Positions 7,653 to 12,544 of a stretch of DNA of 12,544 bases are shown piece after piece; the first letter of the stretch is position 1, and each line of letters begins with the position of its first letter. This DNA comes from an uncultured Bacilli bacterium (GTDB lineage: Bacteria > Bacillota_I > Bacilli_A > RF39 > UBA660): the NCBI GenBank assembly GCA_944333305.1, contig CALVKV010000035.1, forward strand, positions 1-12,544, read 5' to 3'. Both the position numbers and the translations under genes were made by a program. The notes under the pieces were generated by a model. The model did no database searches, was not told the DNA's origin, and was given only the letters and a program-made list of their open reading frames with translations.

Positions 7653-7680
7653 AAAAAAACTACCAGGAATTCCTGATAGT
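7653..7680 (-). terminator. Terminator of the beta-helix surface protein gene
   Basis: On the minus strand ACTATCAGG pairs with CCTGGTAGT (nine pairs, one U-G) around AATT, followed by seven T. It lies 10 bases after the stop codon. It makes the beta-helix gene a separate transcription unit from the sortase operon. Confidence 0.85.
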
Positions 7681-7690
7681 ATTTTATTTA

Positions 7691-10084
7691 TTAATCTTTA
7701 TTTCTTAGGGCAGTGTATAAACTAACAATACCTAAAACAGATATGATAATTAATAGTTCTGTATAGATATTTTTACTAGCTATAACTCCTGTAGATGGTG
7801 GAGTTATTTCTAACTCTTCACTTGGTCCAGGAGTAAATCCAGTACCAGGTTCATCATCTGCAATAGCCCATTTAGCATATACTGTTAATTCACTTACAGG
7901 TACGCCATCGATTACTAATTTTGTAGAACCATCAAACTTAGTATTTAATAGTTTATATAATTCTTCAAAATTTCCTTCTTCGGCATACTTAGCAGCTAAC
8001 TCTTGGTCATCAGCAATATACCAACCTAGGAAGACATATCCTTCGCGTGAAGCTAAAGCTAATACTTTTTCTGCTAGATTCATGCTGTTACCAAAAATAG
8101 TAACATCACTAGTATATCTTGTATATAGGCCTGTCATTAAGTCAGTATATCCATAACCAAACTTAACTAATCCTGCAGTTCCTAAACTACTAATAAATCC
8201 TTCAGTAGCGTCATATCTAAGAATAGATACAGGTGCCCATATATAAGCATTACCTGATAGATTAGGATCTAAATCTTCACCTAATTCATTATATCTAAAT
8301 GTATAATCATGACGTTTTCCTGTATTTGGATCATAGTAAGTAAAGGTGTGAGACCCAGCTCCTCCCACTTCTTTATTTATGTTTTGATGTAAAATAAACT
8401 GTGTAAGTGCTGTATTATCACTATTTACAGGTCCAGCATATTGAACTTCGTCTTTACTTCCTTGTCCACTAGGCATAGTTGGATTTTGTTCTTGATGATA
8501 TTTATTATTTAGTGAATCTGATGATGATACATTATCGTTATCTATTTGAAGACTACCACCTTCTACAACAGTACTACCAGAGTTACCTTTGCCACTGTTA
8601 TAGTCATCAAAGATATCTTTAGACTCATCACCATTTCCAACTACTACTGAGTTTTCTAATACATAGAATACAGCTTTACCACTTGATGTATCATATAGTG
8701 AGTAACCACTAACACCATCACTCATCATAGTAGAGTTTTTAACAGAAAGTGTTCCTTTAATAACAACTCCGGCCCAATAACCAGAGTCCCCTGGACGAAC
8801 TTCAAATCCATAAATAGAGTCTCCATAACCATCTTCATTTGTTGTAATATTAGAATCAGTTATGTTAGTAACACCATTTTCAATATAGAAGCGAACTCCA
8901 GGTCCTCCATTATTATTAGCAGTTATTGTACTATTAACAATATCTGTACTTTCTTTACCTGCATTATATTTTGTAATATTTAATCCAATATAAGCATTGT
9001 CTGATACATTAATAGTACTGTTTGTAGCATCCATTGAAACATTAGTCGCACCATGTGAACCGTTTCCATTTACATTAAGTGTTGAATCAGTTACTTTAAT
9101 ATAGAAATTATTTATTCCAATACCACCATTATTATTTAGGTTTACTGTTCCTTTATTAGTAATATCTAAAATATAAGGTGATGATTGTCCTGTAATTCCA
9201 TTACTACTATTATTTGTAATATCTAATGTGGCATTGTTAACATTGATATTAACACTACCAGCATAATCTGTATTCATACAAATTCCTTGACCATTACCAT
9301 CAAATAAAGCATAACTTCCGCTATTCATATTGAAAGTAAAGTTTGTAACATTGATAGCAAAAATTCCTGCTCCTACATTATTAGTTGCATAGAACTTTGC
9401 ACCTGTTCCTAAAGTGAAACTTGTATTACCTTTTCCACGAACATCAATAGCAGAACCACTTGTACCATTACCTTGTCCTTTATCTACAGGTGATGAATAA
9501 GTAGTATCAGGATCATCATATCCTCCACCATAATATCCATGTTGACCACTATAAGTTAATACACTATTAGTGATAGTTAGTGTTGCATAATCACTTAATG
9601 TTAAAGCACTGTAAATACTTGTTCCGGCATTTGCATATCCTAATCTAACACCGTGATTATGATCTGTTAATGTTAAGTTACCACTTAATATAACAGAACC
9701 TTGCTCAATGAATAAAGCAGCTGATGGATTTCCTTCTGTACTAGCATTTCCATCAATTGTTGCATCATTGGCAGTAATTTTAGTATTGCTACTTCGAACA
9801 ACAAATTGAAGTTCAGTGTAATTACCAGCAATATTAAAATTCATATAATCTTTTTGTACAGTAATTATTTTATGATAGTTTTTACCATTTTTTTCTGTAC
9901 TGTAATCTCCACTAGCAATTGTAATATTGTCTTGTGAAGTAGCAGTCATTAAAACTGCGTCAATTTCTTCTTGAGTCATATCTGGCGTAATATCTAATTC
10001 TCTAGCAGATACAGTATTGTTAAACAAGAAGAAAGTTAAAATTCCTACCATTACCATGGTAATCTTTTTAAGATTACTTGCCAT
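7691..10084 (-). CDS. Large beta-helix surface protein with InlB-type repeat and PPSTG signal
   Basis: A 797-residue secreted protein. The signal peptide is at about 1-27 (MASNLKKI, hydrophobic core, VSA-RE). Residues about 75-540 form a long series of short Asn/Thr/Ser/Gly-rich strands (repeats of the type ITNS, LNVNGNG, INVSDN), a right-handed parallel beta-helix of the pectate-lyase-like type. No lyase or glycosidase active-site set is evident, so it may be an adhesin or a polysaccharide-binding protein. Residues about 560-675 are a separate unrecognised domain. About 676-740 looks like a Listeria-Bacteroides (InlB B / Flg_new) repeat, with REGYVFLGWY at about 680 and VYAKWA ending at W739. 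PPSTG is at 762-766, then a hydrophobic segment and ALRNKD. ATG 10084 is chosen because GGGAGGA stands six bases before it and a signal peptide begins there. The ATG at 10159 would put 25 extra residues ahead of the signal and run through a leader hairpin. Confidence 0.85.
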   Translation of the reverse strand: MASNLKKITMVMVGILTFFLFNNTVSARELDITPDMTQEEIDAVLMTATSQDNITIASGDYSTEKNGKNYHKIITVQKDYMNFNIAGNYTELQFVVRSSNTKITANDATIDGNASTEGNPSAALFIEQGSVILSGNLTLTDHNHGVRLGYANAGTSIYSALTLSDYATLTITNSVLTYSGQHGYYGGGYDDPDTTYSSPVDKGQGNGTSGSAIDVRGKGNTSFTLGTGAKFYATNNVGAGIFAINVTNFTFNMNSGSYALFDGNGQGICMNTDYAGSVNINVNNATLDITNNSSNGITGQSSPYILDITNKGTVNLNNNGGIGINNFYIKVTDSTLNVNGNGSHGATNVSMDATNSTINVSDNAYIGLNITKYNAGKESTDIVNSTITANNNGGPGVRFYIENGVTNITDSNITTNEDGYGDSIYGFEVRPGDSGYWAGVVIKGTLSVKNSTMMSDGVSGYSLYDTSSGKAVFYVLENSVVVGNGDESKDIFDDYNSGKGNSGSTVVEGGSLQIDNDNVSSSDSLNNKYHQEQNPTMPSGQGSKDEVQYAGPVNSDNTALTQFILHQNINKEVGGAGSHTFTYYDPNTGKRHDYTFRYNELGEDLDPNLSGNAYIWAPVSILRYDATEGFISSLGTAGLVKFGYGYTDLMTGLYTRYTSDVTIFGNSMNLAEKVLALASREGYVFLGWYIADDQELAAKYAEEGNFEELYKLLNTKFDGSTKLVIDGVPVSELTVYAKWAIADDEPGTGFTPGPSEELEITPPSTGVIASKNIYTELLIIISVLGIVSLYTALRNKD
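7784..7858 (-). repeat. Shared 3' module, copy 2 (linker plus PPSTG signal)
   Basis: Partner of 5793-5867, six differences in 75 bases. It encodes DDEPGTGFTPGPSEELEIT and PPSTGV. Most of the differences are silent or conservative, consistent with duplication or gene conversion under selection for one sortase. Confidence 0.85.
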
Positions 10085-10090
10085 ATCTTT

Positions 10091-10097
10091 TCCTCCC
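10091..10097 (-). promoter_or_regulatory. Ribosome binding site deciding the beta-helix protein start
   Basis: GGGAGGA on the minus strand with a six-base spacer to ATG 10084. No comparable site precedes the in-frame ATG at 10159. Confidence 0.75.
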
Positions 10098-10104
10098 TTA
10101 TCTT

Positions 10105-10180
10105 CATTACACACTATGGCTAGTGTAATGAGAACTATTTTTTCATTTGGATATGGCATTTACTGCTTATAACCATATCC
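10105..10180 (-). promoter_or_regulatory. Two-hairpin 5' leader of the beta-helix protein gene
   Basis: On the minus strand the leader of about 105 bases holds GGATATGG/CCATATCC (10180-10173 with 10156-10149, perfect 8 bp, 16-base loop), then CATTACAC/GTGTAATG (10130-10123 with 10112-10105, perfect 8 bp, 10-base loop) close to the ribosome binding site. A GGGGG run overlaps the start of the first stem. I do not recognise a known riboswitch class. Control of translation or mRNA stability is an inference. Confidence 0.45.
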
Positions 10181-10197
10181 CCCTGAATTGGCTTACT

Positions 10198-10226
10198 ATA
10201 ATAAATATTGAAAATAGTTTTGTCAA
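10198..10226 (-). promoter_or_regulatory. Promoter of the beta-helix surface protein gene
   Basis: On the minus strand: a perfect TTGACA (10226-10221), a 17-base spacer, and TATTAT (10203-10198, 5 of 6). Transcription would begin near 10190, giving a leader of about 105 bases. Confidence 0.75.
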
Positions 10227-10266
10227 GAAATTTATAAAATTTTCCTCGTTAACTTAGAGAAAATTA

Positions 10267-10296
10267 AAAATTCAGGGTTAAAATAGAGTGAATTTT
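10267..10296. repeat. Inverted repeat in the divergent intergenic region
   Basis: AAAATTCA (10267-10274) and TGAATTTT (10289-10296) are perfect inverted copies with a 14-base spacer, lying upstream of both divergent units. It could be a regulator site, but chance pairing is possible in such AT-rich DNA. The rest of 10227-10392 shows only AT-rich sequence, a TATAAT at 10335-10340 without a partner -35, and two copies of TTTTAGGTAAA (10301 and 10385 areas). Confidence 0.25.
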
Positions 10297-10392
10297 ATGT
10301 TTTTAGGTAAAAAAAGTTTGAAAAAAGAAATTTATATAATAAAAAGCAGATTAATCTTGTCATAAACTCTATTACTATGATATCTTTTAGGT

Positions 10393-10399
10393 AAAGGAG
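10393..10399 (+). promoter_or_regulatory. Strong ribosome binding site before an ATG followed by an in-frame TGA
   Basis: AAAGGAG with a seven-base spacer to ATG 10407 is the best ribosome binding site in this part of the window. The downstream ATG at 10458 is preceded only by an A-rich run without a Shine-Dalgarno sequence. Confidence 0.65.
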
Positions 10400-10406
10400 A
10401 AGTGTT

Positions 10407-10457
10407 ATGTTAGTAAAAGATTTATGAAAGACATTAGAAAAATATGATAAAAAAGAA
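10407..10457 (+). other. In-frame 5' extension interrupted by TGA (leader peptide, nonsense or recoding)
   Basis: From ATG 10407 the frame reads MLVKDL, TGA (10425-10427), then KTLEKYDKKE straight into the ATG at 10458 of the next gene without further stops. The codons after the TGA look like natural protein and are rich in helix formers. Three readings are possible: a TGG-to-TGA nonsense change in a gene that really starts at 10407; a six-codon leader peptide with re-initiation at 10458; or TGA read as Trp. The first two fit the all-TGG tryptophan usage elsewhere better. Confidence 0.5.
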
Positions 10458-11378
10458 ATGACTGATATGGTAGTAGAACTATATAAGAGACTTCCTAAAA
10501 AGATTAAAGAAGATTATGATATTGATAAGTTTATAGAAGATATTAATAATAAAACTAAAAAAGAAGAGAAGAAAATTAGTTTTGATGATTTATGCAAAGA
10601 AATGAGATATTTTCTTGATTGTGCTGAAGCGGGGTATTATTCTTCACCTAATAAAATTGTTCCTAAAAAAGAAAGAAGTAATTGGAGATTTAAAGCGAAA
10701 AGATACTATAAAGAATTAACTAAAACTATTCCTACTACTGATATAGGAGTTAAAAGTACTAAACTATTAATAGAGTTATATGAACTTGTTAGTGAAGGGA
10801 CTTATACTTTAGTTTTTACTAATTGGGATACATTTAAAGCTTTAGGAGTAAGTCAAACTGAATACTTTGATATGCTTCTTAAAAGAATTTTATTTACAGG
10901 GGAGTCTATAAATAATATAAAAGTATGTGTAGATTTATTAAATAGTGAAAGAGATCCTGATGTACTTGCTATGTTTTTAATAGATATTTTTATAGATAAT
11001 TTAAAAACAGAAGATTCTAAAGTAACTGCTATTACTCTATTGGATGAGAAAGTTATTGAAGTTAATGATAAACTTAAAAATCTAGGTAAACGTAATAATT
11101 ATGATTATGAATATAAGCTAAGAAGTGATAATAATATTTATACTGAAACTATTACAAGATTATATTTCTCATCTTTTGAAGTTGATAAAGGAATTAGTTA
11201 TTTTAAAAAATATTATAAAGAACGTGATGTAGAAATTAAAAAATATTATTTATTGGATATTTTAAAAGAATTAGAATTATATGAAGACTATATAACTGAG
11301 TATGATAAAGCTAGTAAAAAAATAGAGTTAAGAGAAAGTCTAACTGAAGATTATAAGAAGATTAAAGAATTAGTATGA
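10458..11378 (+). CDS. Unrecognised all-alpha protein upstream of the PBP gene
   Basis: A 306-residue protein from ATG 10458 (323 if read from 10407 with the TGA as one residue). No signal peptide or membrane segment is seen, so it is probably cytosolic. The composition is Lys/Glu/Asp/Leu rich with long helices throughout (for example LIELYELVSEG, YFDMLLKRILF, LAMFLIDIFIDNL, ISYFKKYYKERDVEI). The pattern suggests helical-repeat (TPR-like) packing, but no catalytic motif is visible and I do not recognise the family. It ends in TGA immediately followed by in-frame TAA TAA. The PBP gene starts 48 bases downstream on the same strand, so the two are probably co-transcribed; a hairpin overlapping the PBP ribosome binding site separates them. 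Function unknown. Confidence 0.75.
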   Translation: MTDMVVELYKRLPKKIKEDYDIDKFIEDINNKTKKEEKKISFDDLCKEMRYFLDCAEAGYYSSPNKIVPKKERSNWRFKAKRYYKELTKTIPTTDIGVKSTKLLIELYELVSEGTYTLVFTNWDTFKALGVSQTEYFDMLLKRILFTGESINNIKVCVDLLNSERDPDVLAMFLIDIFIDNLKTEDSKVTAITLLDEKVIEVNDKLKNLGKRNNYDYEYKLRSDNNIYTETITRLYFSSFEVDKGISYFKKYYKERDVEIKKYYLLDILKELELYEDYITEYDKASKKIELRESLTEDYKKIKELV

Positions 11379-11396
11379 TAATAATTTTTAAGTCAT

Positions 11397-11425
11397 AAAC
11401 TTACTACTGGAAAGGTAGTGAGTTT
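11397..11425 (+). promoter_or_regulatory. Hairpin enclosing the PBP ribosome binding site
   Basis: AAACTTACTAC (11397-11407) pairs with GTAGTGAGTTT (11415-11425) with one G-U. The GGAAAG Shine-Dalgarno bases sit in the 7-base loop, and TTTT-ATG follows at once. It could work as a weak terminator for the upstream gene, as a translational gate for the PBP, or both. Confidence 0.5.
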
Positions 11426-11426
11426 T

Positions 11427-12521
11427 ATGTTTACAAGAGGAATAGATAAGAGAATGAAAATAATTCTTTTAATATTTAGTAGTATTTTATTAGTAATTGT
11501 CTTAAGAGTCTTTTATGTTCAAGTAGTAGATTATAAGAAACTATCTTCACTTGCTAGCGATCTTTGGAGTAGGAATCTACCTATTGAAGCATCAAGGGGA
11601 AGGATACTTGATCGAAATGGAGTAGTTCTTGCTGATAATATTACAACTACATCTTTAGTTTTAATACCTAATCAGATAAAAAATAAAAAAGAAGTAACAG
11701 AAAAACTTGCTGATATTTTAGGAGTATCTTTTGATGAGATGAAAGAACACGTATATAAAGAAACATCTATTGAAAGAGTTCATCCTGAAGGAAGAAGGTT
11801 ATCTTATGAAATTGCTGATAAAATAGAAGCTTTAAACTTTGATGGAGTCTATCTAGTTAAAGAGTCTAAAAGATATTATCCCTATGATACAATGTTATCT
11901 CATGTCTTAGGTTATGTTGGTATAGATAATCAAGGATTATCTGGTATAGAGTTACAATATGATGATTATTTAACAGGGGAAAATGGAGCGATTAAATATT
12001 TTAGTGATGCTAAAGGAAATAAACTAGAACTTACAGATTTATATATAGAACCACAAGATGGAATGGATTTGCAACTTACTATTGATATAAATATTCAAAA
12101 ATCAATTGAAAGGGAACTTGATAATGTTGTAGATATGTTTAATCCAGATATGGCCCTTGCTGTTGTAATGGATCCTAATACAGGGGAGATACTGGCAATG
12201 AGTTCTAGACCTAATTTTGATCCTAATAATTATCAGAATTACACTCAAGAAGAATTATCTCGTAATCTTCCTATATGGGCTAGTTATGAACCTGGTTCTA
12301 CCCAAAAGATAGTTACAACAGCAGCGGCAGTAGAAGAAGGGGTAGTAGATTTATTTAAAGATGAGTTTACTGATACTGGTTCTGTTAGGGTAGATACTGC
12401 AAGGATTAAATGTTGGAAAGCAGGAGGACATGGTCATCAAACTTTCCTTCAGGTACTTCAAAATTCGTGTAATCTTGGTGTCAATACAGCAACACATATA
12501 AATTTCAAGAAAGCCCTTTAA
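11427..12521 (+). CDS. Class B penicillin-binding protein (FtsI/SpoVD type), 3' end lost
   Basis: A membrane-anchored peptidoglycan transpeptidase. There is a short cytosolic end and a transmembrane segment (about 11-30), then the dimerisation domain with ASRGRILDRNG, LSHVLGYVG and GLSGIELQYDDYLTG. The transpeptidase domain begins near residue 210. The catalytic SxxK is S291-T-Q-K294, and SxN is S347-C-N349 within the SpoVD/PBP2-like CWKAGGHGHQTFLQVLQNSCN block. After this the usual PGF continuation is replaced by LGVNTATHINFKKAL and a stop, so the KTG motif and the rest are missing; relatives are usually well over 500 residues. As read here the protein could not be an active transpeptidase. 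The break is near 12480, close to the window end, so an assembly junction, an insertion or a frameshift are all possible. GTG 11418 is an alternative start, but ATG 11427 is better spaced from the GGAAAGG loop. Confidence 0.82.
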   Translation: MFTRGIDKRMKIILLIFSSILLVIVLRVFYVQVVDYKKLSSLASDLWSRNLPIEASRGRILDRNGVVLADNITTTSLVLIPNQIKNKKEVTEKLADILGVSFDEMKEHVYKETSIERVHPEGRRLSYEIADKIEALNFDGVYLVKESKRYYPYDTMLSHVLGYVGIDNQGLSGIELQYDDYLTGENGAIKYFSDAKGNKLELTDLYIEPQDGMDLQLTIDINIQKSIERELDNVVDMFNPDMALAVVMDPNTGEILAMSSRPNFDPNNYQNYTQEELSRNLPIWASYEPGSTQKIVTTAAAVEEGVVDLFKDEFTDTGSVRVDTARIKCWKAGGHGHQTFLQVLQNSCNLGVNTATHINFKKAL

Positions 12522-12544
12522 ATAATCAAAAAACTTCTACCCAA
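12480..12544. other. Tail that does not continue the PBP gene
   Basis: From about 12480 the sequence no longer encodes recognisable transpeptidase. The PBP frame ends at 12521, and another plus-strand frame stays open to the edge but reads nothing I recognise. It may be the end of an inserted element or a contig-end artefact. Confidence 0.35.

Noticed and set aside
10085..10159. 25-residue upstream extension of the beta-helix protein from ATG 10159
   Set aside because: It would precede the signal peptide, has no Shine-Dalgarno, and covers a leader hairpin; ATG 10084 has a perfect ribosome binding site.
10105..10190. Known riboswitch (c-di-GMP, purine, preQ1 or similar) in the surface-protein leaders
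   Set aside because: The hairpins lack the conserved core bases of the classes I can recall; only an unassigned structure can be claimed.
1..12544. Reassignment of AGG (Arg to Met), known from some uncultured Bacilli
   Set aside because: AGG encodes the conserved Arg of the Nudix box and of the PBP ASRGRILDRNG motif, so it is read as Arg here.
1..12544. CRISPR array, tRNA or rRNA genes
   Set aside because: No regularly spaced direct repeats, no cloverleaf with a GTTC arm and CCA region, and no rRNA-like GC-rich conserved blocks were seen.

Overview
The window comes from a very AT-rich, Gram-positive-type bacterium. Signs of this are strong GGAGG-type ribosome binding sites, TTGACA/TATAAT promoters, T-tailed terminators, a class B sortase, and two cell-wall-anchored proteins with MucBP, beta-helix and InlB-repeat-like domains. 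The protein repertoire fits an uncultured, host-associated (probably gut) member of the Bacillota, perhaps near the Bacilli/Erysipelotrichia side. That placement is inference. About 18 tryptophans in the genes are TGG and none is TGA inside the confident reading frames, so the standard code is the default. One gene does carry an in-frame TGA just after its best start.

Layout. (1) Positions 1-456: the 3' part of a Nudix hydrolase gene, cut by the window edge. (2) 508-3114: a complete P-type Ca2+-transporting ATPase, followed by a possible small membrane peptide and a terminator (3241-3270). (3) 3271-4901: an accessory two-gene AbiE type IV toxin-antitoxin module. It is preceded by a long near-perfect palindrome, and its toxin gene has no ATG/GTG/TTG where homology and the ribosome binding site place the start. 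(4) 4918-4945: a bidirectional terminator separating this module from a minus-strand surface-display locus. (5) 4943-10084, minus strand, in transcription order: a large beta-helix surface protein with its own promoter, structured leader and terminator; then a MucBP-like surface protein with its own promoter and structured leader; then a class B sortase. Both surface proteins end in the same linker plus PPxTG sorting signal, hydrophobic segment and short charged tail, so the sortase is their likely anchoring enzyme. (6) 10085-10406: a divergent intergenic region. (7) 10407-12521, plus strand: an unrecognised all-alpha protein gene, then a class B penicillin-binding protein that stops shortly after its SxN motif, 23 bases before the window ends.

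The most interesting unit is the sortase/two-substrate locus. The sortase has the His and Cys of the family, but Tyr stands where the catalytic Arg is expected. The substrates share a 75-bp, about 92% identical 3' module and have long structured 5' leaders behind similar TTGACA promoters. The other points worth following are the AbiE operator-like palindrome, the ATA start of the AbiEii toxin, the in-frame TGA at 10425-10427, and the abrupt loss of PBP homology near 12480.
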